NCBI GenBank assembly: GCA_946484175.1
Contig: CAMLSX010000018.1
Coordinates: 1-38,207 of the forward strand
DNA: 38,207 nt
From: an uncultured Clostridia bacterium
GTDB lineage: Bacteria; Bacillota; Clostridia; Oscillospirales; Acutalibacteraceae
Direction: 5' to 3'
The notes under the pieces are model-generated. The model made no database searches. It had not been told where the DNA came from and saw only the letters and a list, made by a program, of their open reading frames with translations. Numbering within the stretch: the stretch's first letter is position 1; every line of letters begins with the position of its first letter. The translations under genes and the position numbers were made by a program. This document shows, piece after piece, positions 17,953-25,636 of this stretch.

Positions 17953-20333
17953 TGCCCGTCCCCTCCAAAAATCTCCTCCGCATACCGCACCGAGGCCATG
18001 GCGTCCTTGGAATAGTAGTCCGCGTGGATCATGTCGGCATATTCCGGGGTGAGCACTGCGCCGCCGACCATAATTTTACACCACGGAGCGTCCCGGTGCA
18101 GGGCTTCAATGGTCTTAGCCATGTTTTCCACGGTGGTGGTCATCAAGGCGCTGAGCCCCGCCAGTACCACATGGTTTTCCACCACAGCCTGCACCACCGT
18201 TTCAATGGGCACATCTTTGCCCAAATCGATCACCTCATAGCTGTAGTTTTCCAGCAGTACCTTTACGATATTTTTGCCGATATCGTGGATGTCCCCCTGC
18301 ACGGTGGCCAGCACGATTTTTCCCTTTTTCTCCGGGCGGGAACCGGCGCTTTCCAGCGTTTCCCGTACCGCTTCAAAAGCAGCTTTAGCGGCTTCGGCGC
18401 TCATAAGCAGCTGGGGCAGGAACAGCGTCCCCTTTTCAAAGCCCTGACCCACCACGTCGAGAGCGGGTACCATGTCCTCGTTGATCACGGCCAGCGGCTC
18501 CCGGTGGGCAAGCTCCGCCTTTGCTGCGTCATAGGCGCTTTCCTTAAGCCCCCGGATGATGGACTGGGACAGGGAAACGTCTGTTTTTGCGGCAGCAGGC
18601 GAAACAGCTGGAGCCTGCGCGTATTTTTCAATATAGGCGGCGCACTGCGGGTCTGCACCGGACAGGGCACAGAACGCGTCATAGGCCCGGAGCATGGCCT
18701 CGGAGTTGGGGTTGATGATGGCTGCGCTCAAGCCATTCTGCAAAGCCATGGTGAAGAAAGCTGCGTTGACGTTTTCCCGCTGGGGCAGGCCAAAGGACAC
18801 ATTGGAAACGCCCAAAGAGGTATGCACGCCCAACTCGTCCCGGAGCAGGCACAGAGTTTCCAGTGTCACGGCGGCAGCCTCCCAGCCGGTGCTGATAGTC
18901 ATGGCCAGCGCGTCCACAATAATATCGTGCTTGGGGATGCCATAGGTAGCGGCAGTGTCCACAATCTTTTTAGCAATGTCAAAGCGCCCCTGTGCCGTTT
19001 CGGGAATCCCGTTTTCATCCAAGGTCAGGGCGATCACCGCGCCGCCGTATTTCTTCACCAGCGGAAAAATGGCCTCCATGCTCTCTTTTTTACCGTTCAC
19101 AGAGTTGATGAGAGCTTTTCCGTTATAGATTCGCAGGGCAGCCTCCATCACTTCCGGACTGGAGGTGTCAATTTGCAGCGGCAAATCAGAAACCCCCTGC
19201 AGCTGGGAAACAGCCTCGCACATCAGGGCTTTTTCGTCGATTTCCGGCAAACCTACGTTCACATCCAGCACATGGGCGCCGCTTTGCTGCTGGGTTACGC
19301 CTTCCCGCAGGATATACTCCATATCGTGCTCCCGCAGCGCCTGTTTGAAGCGCTTTTTTCCGGTGGGATTAATACGCTCGCCAATAATCACGGGTTTTTT
19401 GCCGAATACCACTGCCTGTGCATAGGAGGAAATCACGGTACGCTTTTTCTCCGTCAACGGAACCAGGGGAAGTTCCCGGCAGCGCTCCACCGTTTTCCGC
19501 AGATGTTCCGGCGTGGTGCCGCAGCAGCCGCCGATAATCCACGCGCCGCCCTTGACGATTTCTTCCATCAGCTGTGCGAACTCGTCGGGGTGTACGTCAA
19601 ACACGGTTTGGCCGTTTTCCCGGCGGGGAAGCCCGGCGTTGGGGTTGACGATGATGGGCAAAGAGGTGCACTCTGCCAGCTTGGGCAGCAAAGCCAGCAT
19701 CTGCTTGGGGCCAAGGCCGCAGTTAAAGCCCAGCGCGTCTACGCCCAAGCCTTCCAGCATGGCCGCCGCAGCGGGAATGTCGCCGCCGGTGAGGAGCTTT
19801 CCGCTCTCGTCAAAAATCATGGTGACGAAAACCGGCAGGGAAGTGTGTTCTTTTGCGCCCAGAATGGCGGCTTTCACCTCCATAGTGTCGCTCATGGTTT
19901 CAATCAAAATCAAATCGGCGCCGGCTTTTTCACCGATGGCGGCAGCCTCACCGAAAGCAGAAACCGCTTCCTCAAAGTCCAAATCGCCCATAGGCTTCAT
20001 GAGCTTTCCGGTAGGGCCGATGTCCATCGCCACCAGCGCAGGATGGCCGCACTGGGAAACTGCCTTTTTGGCGTGGGAAATACCGGCGGTGATGATGGTT
20101 TCCAATTCCTCACCGGGGAATTTAAAGCGGTTCGCACCGAAGGTGTTGGATTTTACAATCTGGCATCCGGCGGCGAGATAATCCGCATGAATAGACGTAA
20201 TCAGATCGGAGCGAGAGAGGTTCCAAGTTTCGGGAAGCTCTCCGGCCTTGAGGCCGTTTTGCTGTAAAATGGTACCCATCGCGCCGTCGAAGAAAATGGG
20301 ATGGGTGCCCAGCTGAGAAAATACAGGATTCAT
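17949..20333 (-). CDS. metH: Cobalamin-dependent methionine synthase without activation domain
   Basis: MetH transfers a methyl group from methyl-tetrahydrofolate through cobalamin to homocysteine, yielding methionine. The 794 residues show, in order, the homocysteine domain (FFDGAMGTILQ; zinc ligands in GFNCG and GGCCGTTPEHL), the pterin-binding domain (IIGERINPTGKKRFKQAL), and the cap and cobalamin-binding domain with the lower-ligand motif DIHDIGKN and YEVIDLGKDVP. The C-terminal SAM-binding reactivation domain of the 1,200-residue E. coli enzyme is absent. A separate gene just upstream supplies it. The ATG at 20333 is preferred because AAAGGA lies 8 bases upstream; an in-frame ATG at 20363 has no ribosome site. 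Confidence 0.95.
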   Translation of the reverse strand: MNPVFSQLGTHPIFFDGAMGTILQQNGLKAGELPETWNLSRSDLITSIHADYLAAGCQIVKSNTFGANRFKFPGEELETIITAGISHAKKAVSQCGHPALVAMDIGPTGKLMKPMGDLDFEEAVSAFGEAAAIGEKAGADLILIETMSDTMEVKAAILGAKEHTSLPVFVTMIFDESGKLLTGGDIPAAAAMLEGLGVDALGFNCGLGPKQMLALLPKLAECTSLPIIVNPNAGLPRRENGQTVFDVHPDEFAQLMEEIVKGGAWIIGGCCGTTPEHLRKTVERCRELPLVPLTEKKRTVISSYAQAVVFGKKPVIIGERINPTGKKRFKQALREHDMEYILREGVTQQQSGAHVLDVNVGLPEIDEKALMCEAVSQLQGVSDLPLQIDTSSPEVMEAALRIYNGKALINSVNGKKESMEAIFPLVKKYGGAVIALTLDENGIPETAQGRFDIAKKIVDTAATYGIPKHDIIVDALAMTISTGWEAAAVTLETLCLLRDELGVHTSLGVSNVSFGLPQRENVNAAFFTMALQNGLSAAIINPNSEAMLRAYDAFCALSGADPQCAAYIEKYAQAPAVSPAAAKTDVSLSQSIIRGLKESAYDAAKAELAHREPLAVINEDMVPALDVVGQGFEKGTLFLPQLLMSAEAAKAAFEAVRETLESAGSRPEKKGKIVLATVQGDIHDIGKNIVKVLLENYSYEVIDLGKDVPIETVVQAVVENHVVLAGLSALMTTTVENMAKTIEALHRDAPWCKIMVGGAVLTPEYADMIHADYYSKDAMASVRYAEEIFGGDGQ

Positions 20334-20374
20334 AGGACAAGTCCTTTCTATGTGAATGTTCATAGACCAGAGGG

Positions 20375-21016
20375 TTATTCTTTTCGGAAGGGGCAGTTTT
20401 TCGATTTACACCCCATACATTTGCGGATATGGCAGTCAGTCTCGTCATGGGTCAGGCCAATAATCGCCGTCACCGATTTGGTGGGCGCCAGCATACAGGA
20501 TTCCGTGGCCGTCAGCCCAATCCGTTTCGGGGCATCCAGCATGGAGAGCAGCGTGTGCTGCCACTGGATGGGAAAATCTCCATAGCCGGGGCTGTATCGC
20601 GGGCGAAGAAACAGCTTTTCGCCCTCCACACTTTTCCGCAGCCCTTCCTCCTGCTCGTCACAAAAACTCTCGATGGCAGCGGCGGCACAGGCCTGCAAGA
20701 TGACCGCCCGGCTCATAGTGGTAACGGAATACCGCCGCATCAGGTTATCTGCTTGTGCCCCCAGTGTGGCGGCAAACAAAAAAGCTTCTTTACATTCTCG
20801 CAGGTGCCCCTGCAAATCCTTGCTGCAAAGGGGCGTACCGTCAATCGTCAGCTGTCCGTTTTCGCCGTGCACCACCGGCACCCGCAAAAAACAGGCTTTC
20901 GGTGCGGCAGCGGAAAGGAGTTCCCGGCTGCACACATCGATTTCCTCCAGCAGACGCTCTTCCGGTTTTCCTTTAAAAGCCAGATAGCGCAGCACTTCTT
21001 TTGTATCAATCTGCAA
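20375..21016 (-). CDS. Methionine synthase activation-domain protein
   Basis: This 213-residue protein corresponds to the MetH reactivation domain. It holds SAM while flavodoxin-type reduction returns inactive cob(II)alamin to methyl-cobalamin. The key motif RPRYSPGYGDFPIQWQ and the following KRIGLTATESCMLAPTKSVTAIIG match the SAM-binding core. A cysteine cluster at the C-terminus (CHIRKCMGCKSKNCPF) is extra compared with the E. coli domain and might bind metal or an Fe-S centre. It lies between metF and metH in the same direction, 12 bases after metF and 41 bases before metH, as expected for a two-protein methionine synthase. Confidence 0.9.
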   Translation of the reverse strand: MQIDTKEVLRYLAFKGKPEERLLEEIDVCSRELLSAAAPKACFLRVPVVHGENGQLTIDGTPLCSKDLQGHLRECKEAFLFAATLGAQADNLMRRYSVTTMSRAVILQACAAAAIESFCDEQEEGLRKSVEGEKLFLRPRYSPGYGDFPIQWQHTLLSMLDAPKRIGLTATESCMLAPTKSVTAIIGLTHDETDCHIRKCMGCKSKNCPFRKE

Positions 21017-21028
21017 CCTGCTTCCCCC

Positions 21029-21895
21029 TTACCGAAGAATGTGGGACAGGTTATTGACAATAGCACCGGCAATTTCCGGGTTATTCATGGTATACAGGTG
21101 GATGTGCTCCACGCCGTTGGAAAGCAGATCGATAATCTGCTCGGTGGCATAGGCGATGCCCGCCTGCTTCATAGCCAGCGGGTCGTCGGAGAATTTTTCT
21201 GCAATGCGGCGGAACCGCTGGGGCAGCTGGGTGCCCGAAAGCTCACAGGAGCGCTTGATTTGCCGGCTGTTGATAACGGGCATGATACCGGCGATTACGG
21301 GCACATGAATTCCCTTTGCCAGAATTCGATACATAAAGTTATAGAGTACATTATTGTCAAAGAACATCTGGGTGGTCAGAAAATCGCACCCACATTCTAC
21401 CTTGTGCTTTAAGTAGTCGATGTCATCCTCCCGGCGCTCACATTCCACATGTCCTTCGGGATAGCAGGCAGCACCGATGCAGAAATCACCCTGAGACTTG
21501 ATGTCTTCGATCAGCTCACAGGCATATTTGTAATGAGTAAGGGCGGGAATAGAGTCATCTTTGGGAAGATCTCCGCGCAGCGCCAGAATGTTTTCCAATC
21601 CGTTTTCCTTCATCAGCTTCAGCTGATTGCGGATGTCCTCACGAGAAGAAGAAACGCAGGTCAGATGAGCCAGCGCCGGGATGCCGTGCTGCTCCTGAAT
21701 GGCAGAGGCAATTTCTACCGTGCGCTTGGAAGTGCTTCCGCCCGCTCCATAGGTAACGCTGATAAAATCAGGGGACAGCTCCGCAATCCCCTGCACGACT
21801 TCCCACATTCGCGAGATATCCGCGCCGGGTTTCGGGGGGAAGATTTCACAGGAAAAGGTAATTTTTCCGTTCTGCAAGAGCTCACTGATTTTCAT
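21029..21895 (-). CDS. metF: 5,10-methylenetetrahydrofolate reductase
   Basis: MetF reduces methylene-THF to methyl-THF, the methyl donor for the MetH encoded two genes downstream. The 288-residue TIM-barrel begins ITFSCEIFPPKPGAD, with VTYGAGGSTSKRT, HLTCVSSSREDI and LALRGDLPKDD, the conserved FAD/folate-binding segments. It is the first gene of the metF-activation-metH-GNAT operon. A metV partner, found beside metF in several acetogens, is absent here. GGAGG lies 6 bases before the ATG. Confidence 0.95.
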   Translation of the reverse strand: MKISELLQNGKITFSCEIFPPKPGADISRMWEVVQGIAELSPDFISVTYGAGGSTSKRTVEIASAIQEQHGIPALAHLTCVSSSREDIRNQLKLMKENGLENILALRGDLPKDDSIPALTHYKYACELIEDIKSQGDFCIGAACYPEGHVECERREDDIDYLKHKVECGCDFLTTQMFFDNNVLYNFMYRILAKGIHVPVIAGIMPVINSRQIKRSCELSGTQLPQRFRRIAEKFSDDPLAMKQAGIAYATEQIIDLLSNGVEHIHLYTMNNPEIAGAIVNNLSHILR

Positions 21896-21960
21896 AACGT
21901 ACCTCCAAAAAATTACTTGAAACCGAACAAAAACAGGGGCTTCTTTTCGGTTGATATTTG

Positions 21961-21989
21961 ATTATATCACAATCCGCGACAAATTGGAA
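21961..21989 (-). promoter_or_regulatory. Promoter of the metF operon
   Basis: On the minus strand TTCCAA (21984-21989), a 17-base spacer, and a perfect TATAAT (21961-21966). The leader (21896-21955) has an AACCGAA/TTCGGTT dyad but no S-box, unlike metK in the same window. Confidence 0.65.
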
Positions 21990-22011
21990 CTGCAAAACTG
22001 CCGTACAATAC

Positions 22012-22036
22012 AAAAAGAGACCGGAAAACCGGCCCC
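22012..22036 (-). terminator. Terminator of the EamA transporter gene
   Basis: On the minus strand GGGG-CCGG, loop TTTT, CCGG-TCTC (with G/T wobbles), followed by TTTTT, about 20 bases after the stop. Confidence 0.75.
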
Positions 22037-22055
22037 TATCTACACGAAAAATTTT

Positions 22056-23012
22056 TTATTTTCCTTTTGCTATGGATGATTCGGCTTTCCGGTTTACGGT
22101 ATAAATGCCGCCGCATACCAGCAGCAGCGCCGCCAGTGTTTTGACGGAAAAAGCCTGCTCCCATTCACCCAGAAAAACAGCCGACAGCAACACACCAAAC
22201 AACGGCGTTAAAAAAGTGAAGATGCTCACGCGGCTGATGGGATTGTGTTTGAGAAGGATTCCCCAGACCGAATAGGCTACCGCAGAGATCAGCGCCAGAT
22301 ACAGCAAAAGCAGGTAGGCTTCCGGACGTCCGGTCAGGGCAATCTGCCCACCTCCCACTGCACCCGCAGCAATCATCAGCAAACCTCCCACGGTAAACTG
22401 CCATCCGCTGAGCATGACCACATCGAACCGGCCCGAAAAACGCTTGATGAGGATTCCGGAAACCGCATAGGAAATCTGCGACAGAAATACAAAGCCTTCC
22501 CCCAGAAAAGACACGTCGAAAAGGCTGCCGGTATCCTGACCCGAAAGATTCATAATCAAAATTCCGGCAAAGCCGGCGGCACAGCCCAAGATTTTCGCCA
22601 GTGTCAACGATTCATAATGAAACAGCAGACTCGCCATTAAAATAGAGATAAAACCGCCCATACCGGAAATAATCGTTCCATGCACCCCGGTGGTGTGCGC
22701 CAGGCCGATATAAAAGAAGAGGTACTGCACAGCAGTTTGCGCCAGAGAAAGCGCAAAAATAGAAGGCAGCGCCTCTTTTTGCGGTCGGAGAAAGCTGCGG
22801 CGGAGCAGGCTTTGAAACAGCACCACCAACAGCCCAGCCAGAAAAAATCGGATACCGGCAAACAGAATGATGCTGCTGGTATCTGCGCTGCCAATAGAGA
22901 ACATCTGATAGCCGATTTTGATCGCCGGGGTGGCGCTTCCCCACAAAAAGCAGCTGAGCATGGCCAGCAGGAATACATTTTTTCTGTCTGTCAACTTTCC
23001 GAGTGTTTTCAT
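22056..23012 (-). CDS. EamA/DMT-family transporter
   Basis: This 318-residue protein has about ten hydrophobic helices arranged as two five-helix EamA repeats. The start of the first is MLSCFLWGSATPAIKIGY; the second includes GEGFVFLSQISYAVSGILIKR and AVAYSVWGILLKHNP. The drug/metabolite transporter superfamily includes exporters of amino acids and metabolites; the substrate here is unknown. GGAGGG lies 5 bases before the ATG. It is a single-gene unit with its own promoter and terminator, and its leader carries an unusual hairpin. Confidence 0.88.
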   Translation of the reverse strand: MKTLGKLTDRKNVFLLAMLSCFLWGSATPAIKIGYQMFSIGSADTSSIILFAGIRFFLAGLLVVLFQSLLRRSFLRPQKEALPSIFALSLAQTAVQYLFFYIGLAHTTGVHGTIISGMGGFISILMASLLFHYESLTLAKILGCAAGFAGILIMNLSGQDTGSLFDVSFLGEGFVFLSQISYAVSGILIKRFSGRFDVVMLSGWQFTVGGLLMIAAGAVGGGQIALTGRPEAYLLLLYLALISAVAYSVWGILLKHNPISRVSIFTFLTPLFGVLLSAVFLGEWEQAFSVKTLAALLLVCGGIYTVNRKAESSIAKGK

Positions 23013-23040
23013 AAAAGCCCTCCGAATCCGGTAAAATCAT

Positions 23041-23096
23041 AAAAAAAGTGCCTTTCGGCACAATATTCAGTATAACAGGAAATTGTAAAAAAGCAA
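23041..23096 (-). promoter_or_regulatory. EamA gene promoter with a 5'-terminal hairpin and T-run
   Basis: On the minus strand TTGCTT (23091-23096), a 16-base spacer, and TATACT (23069-23074). The transcript should start near 23062, exactly where a GTGCC-GAAA-GGCAC stem-loop followed by seven T (23041-23061) begins. This looks like an intrinsic terminator but sits too close to the start site to stop a new transcript in the usual way. RNA stabilisation or an effect on initiation is possible. Confidence 0.55.
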
Positions 23097-23134
23097 GGCC
23101 CGGCGCTCTCCTACAGGAAATGCCGGGCTTTGCT
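23086..23134 (-). terminator. Terminator of the corrinoid operon
   Basis: A 13-bp stem (GCCGGGC/GCCCGGC core extended by AGCAA/TTGCT, one wobble) with a 17-base loop and a T-run. It lies just after the DUF2284 stop. Its T-run overlaps the -35 box of the EamA promoter. Confidence 0.85.
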
Positions 23135-23141
23135 GAAATTT

Positions 23142-23690
23142 TTATTCATGGAACAGCACTGCGCCGAAATAGGTCACGGTGTTTTGTCCGTTGATATATT
23201 TCATCCCACCGCTTGCTGCAAGCTCAGAGACAGAAATACAGTAAGCTTCCAGTGAAGCCAGCGCTTTCTCGGGGAACCTACAGGGCTTCTCTTCCCTCTT
23301 TGCGCATACAGGACACAGCCGGCAGCCTCCTGCCCCAAGCAGCAGGGAATCGGCGCCGATATCATCTTTCAATTCATCGCGCACCCGCTGGGTCAAATCG
23401 TTCATCTTCTGTCCGGCTTCCATCATGCCCTCAAAATCATAGCTGTCTTCCAGCTCTCCAATGGTCTGGTACACCAGAAGGTACTGATACCCCTTTGCAC
23501 GGGCAATCAGCTCTTCTGCTTCTCCTACATACGGCGGACACATCCAGCTTTTCCCATACATCCCGCAGGCATTGCTGGCACACATATCCCGAAAAGAAAG
23601 TTCAAACCGCACCTCTTCCATGGGGACTACCGCCGCGTTCTGGGCACCCATCTGCAAAATTCTGTCCACCATTTCCTGATGATTCATCAT
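23142..23690 (-). CDS. DUF2284 cysteine-rich metal-binding protein
   Basis: This 182-residue protein has many cysteines. A first group reads MCASNACGMYGKSWMCPPYVG and a second GAGGCRLCPVCAKREEKPCRFP, a ferredoxin-like iron-sulfur pattern typical of DUF2284. Such genes are frequently found beside corrinoid methyltransferases, where an electron-transfer or corrinoid-activation role is suspected but not proven. The start ATG at 23690 overlaps the stop of the radical SAM gene by 4 bases. It is the last gene of the corrinoid operon. Confidence 0.85.
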   Translation of the reverse strand: MMNHQEMVDRILQMGAQNAAVVPMEEVRFELSFRDMCASNACGMYGKSWMCPPYVGEAEELIARAKGYQYLLVYQTIGELEDSYDFEGMMEAGQKMNDLTQRVRDELKDDIGADSLLLGAGGCRLCPVCAKREEKPCRFPEKALASLEAYCISVSELAASGGMKYINGQNTVTYFGAVLFHE

Positions 23691-24655
23691 CTTGATTTCA
23701 CTCCCCACTGCATCTTTTTCAACATGTTTCGGGCGTCGTCTATGGAAAAGCCTCGCCCGTCCCGGGTATCCTTTTCCGTATCCCGGGGATTGCTCCCCAG
23801 CTCTGCATACAGCTGATTGGCTCCGGTCATCAGGCACAGCTCACCCGGCTCATGAACGCACATGGCCCGGGGCGGCCTTGCAGTCAAAGTTGCCACCGCG
23901 CAAATCAGCGCCAGCCGCGCCGCAGAAATTTCACCCTTTTCCGCCAGCGGCGTTCCGGGAACCGCTGTGCGCTTCATCACTGCCATGACCCCTACCGGAT
24001 AGTCGTGAACCCGCACCATTTCGTCTGCCAATTCTTCGTTGGTATGTTCGGGGCCGATGGGCTCCACACAGTAATACAGCTCCAGCCCGGCGTTTTTCAC
24101 CGCGTTCATGGTGCGAACCCGGTCTTCCAGCTTTGCGCCGGTGTCGATGCCTTCCCGCAGGCGGCAAATGTGATAAACACCGGTAAATCCGGCTTCTTTC
24201 AGCTTTTGGGCATATTCTGCGTCAAAGTCGGCAATATTGGCCACCAGCCGCATGTCCGGCGGCAAAACTGCCCGGACAGCTTTGCCGTATTCCAGAAACA
24301 GCTCCTGTGAAAACTGAGCGGTAGTCATCAGGAATAAATCCTGAATATCGGTATCGGCCAGCGCTTTCGCTTCCTCCGCCACTTCTTCCAGACTGCGGAT
24401 AAAACTCTCTTTTCCACACATGGAATCCTTTGCCATACTGCAAAATTTACAGTTCACACCGCAGGGCTGCATATCCAGCCCCATTTGGGCAAAAATCAGG
24501 CCTTTCTCTTCAAAGGCCTTTCGGGAATACTGGTTGGCCAAATATAACAGCTCATAATACTCCCGGCTGCCTACCGGCGTTTCCAAAAGCTGAACGGCTT
24601 CTTCCCGGCTCAATTTTTCTCCGGCTTCGATTCTGGCTTTGATACTATGATCCAT
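23687..24655 (-). CDS. Radical SAM protein, BioB/HydE-like
   Basis: This 322-residue protein carries the radical SAM cysteine motif CGVNCKFC (C65, C69, C72; spacing CX3CX2C) followed by SMAKDSMCGKESF. The layout resembles biotin synthase/HydE/ThiH-type enzymes, with a partial TIM barrel (DIQDLFLMTTAQFS, LVANIADFD, YYCVEPIGPEHTNEEL). The reaction is unknown. The ATG at 24655 is chosen because AGAGGTG lies upstream and it overlaps the CobW gene end by 11 bases; the longer upstream frame is not protein-like. As part of the corrinoid operon it might modify a cofactor or handle the methylated product. Confidence 0.82.
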   Translation of the reverse strand: MDHSIKARIEAGEKLSREEAVQLLETPVGSREYYELLYLANQYSRKAFEEKGLIFAQMGLDMQPCGVNCKFCSMAKDSMCGKESFIRSLEEVAEEAKALADTDIQDLFLMTTAQFSQELFLEYGKAVRAVLPPDMRLVANIADFDAEYAQKLKEAGFTGVYHICRLREGIDTGAKLEDRVRTMNAVKNAGLELYYCVEPIGPEHTNEELADEMVRVHDYPVGVMAVMKRTAVPGTPLAEKGEISAARLALICAVATLTARPPRAMCVHEPGELCLMTGANQLYAELGSNPRDTEKDTRDGRGFSIDDARNMLKKMQWGVKSR

Positions 24656-25571
24656 ACTGCACCTCTTTGATAACTTCCCCATACCATGCTTTTGCCTGTT
24701 TGATGCTCTTTCGCAGCTGCATTCCTTTTCCGGCCAGCAGCACCAGCTTTCCCACTTCCTCTTCTGATACAGTTTCCTCATAAGGAGAAAGCTGGATTGC
24801 CGAGGAAACACAGTCCACCAGATACAAACCCTCTGTTGTCTGAACGAAGCCCTTCATCCGGTAGGTTTCTTCCCCTACCAGCGTCAGAAAACCTTTCAGC
24901 TGTGTCAAAGTCGTTTCTGCACTGAAAAGGACACAGGCTTTCTGCAATGTGATGTCCTGAGACGCCAGCGCTTCATCCAGCTGCGGCTGTGGCTGTGGCT
25001 GAACCAGTTCCAGCCATTCCGGCAAGAAGTTTCCGAAAGAGGTTTCCTGAATCGTAATCCCCGGATTGATTTCCAAAAGCAGATTTTTGACCTCTTCTCT
25101 CTGCTCCTCGGAAGCCAAATCAATTTTATTCACCAGTGCCAGACTGCTCACCGCCACCTGTTTGCGGCACATACGGGCGGTTTCCACCACCCGGCAAAAC
25201 CGGCAGGCATCTATTAGACAGATGCTTCCCCGATAGGAAATCCCGGAGAAATCGGGATTCGCCAGAATCTTCTGGATATTGGTGGGGTCAGAAAGCCCGG
25301 ACGCTTCCACCAGCACCACATCCGGAGAGGCTTCTGTGACTTGATGAAGCACCGCTTCAAACTGGTCTAACCGGCAGGAACAGAAAATCGAACCGTTGTT
25401 GATTTCCGCCATTGCTGCATCCAGTTCCTGCAGCAAGGTACCATCAATGCCGGCCTTTCCGAATTCGTTGATAATCAGATATACCCGTTTTTGGGAAAAC
25501 AGGCGGATAAAATTCCGCAAAAGCGTGGTTTTTCCTGCTCCCAAAAATCCGGTAATCAGATACAGTTCCAT
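24645..25571 (-). CDS. CobW/G3E-family GTPase
   Basis: This 308-residue G3E-family P-loop GTPase carries Walker A GFLGAGKTT (residues 7-15), INEFGKAGIDGTLL, a cysteine-bearing NGSIFCSCR segment in place of the usual CxCC metal site, VEASGLSDP and the guanine-specifying LVNKIDL. A CobW C-terminal domain (KGFVQTTEGLYLV) follows. G3E proteins deliver or insert metals, or assist B12 enzymes (MeaB/CobW). Here the neighbours point to help with a corrinoid protein. Start at 25571: AAAGGAG lies 5 bases upstream. It is separated from the UroD-fusion gene by a strong hairpin that may lower its expression. Confidence 0.85.
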   Translation of the reverse strand: MELYLITGFLGAGKTTLLRNFIRLFSQKRVYLIINEFGKAGIDGTLLQELDAAMAEINNGSIFCSCRLDQFEAVLHQVTEASPDVVLVEASGLSDPTNIQKILANPDFSGISYRGSICLIDACRFCRVVETARMCRKQVAVSSLALVNKIDLASEEQREEVKNLLLEINPGITIQETSFGNFLPEWLELVQPQPQPQLDEALASQDITLQKACVLFSAETTLTQLKGFLTLVGEETYRMKGFVQTTEGLYLVDCVSSAIQLSPYEETVSEEEVGKLVLLAGKGMQLRKSIKQAKAWYGEVIKEVQYGS

Positions 25572-25592
25572 GGCGGCTCCTTTCAAAAATAA

Positions 25593-25621
25593 GAGCCCCG
25601 TGCGTTTTCACGCCGAGGCCC
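25593..25621 (-). terminator. Hairpin between the UroD fusion and CobW genes
   Basis: On the minus strand GGGCCTCG-GCGT, loop GAAA, ACGC-a-CGGGGCTC, followed by TTATTTTT. The stem has 12 pairs and one bulge. It sits inside an otherwise same-direction cluster, so it is probably a partial terminator or a processing/stability element that sets different expression levels. Confidence 0.7.
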
Positions 25622-25636
25622 TTTTTCGCACAAATA

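Noticed and set aside
17892-20267. 791-residue plus-strand open frame opposite metH
   Set aside because: A shadow of metH, rich in His/Gln/Phe as expected for an antisense frame.
21896-21960. Possible S-box or THF riboswitch upstream of metF
   Set aside because: The leader is only about 60 bases and lacks the SAM-I core seen at metK and any THF riboswitch motif.
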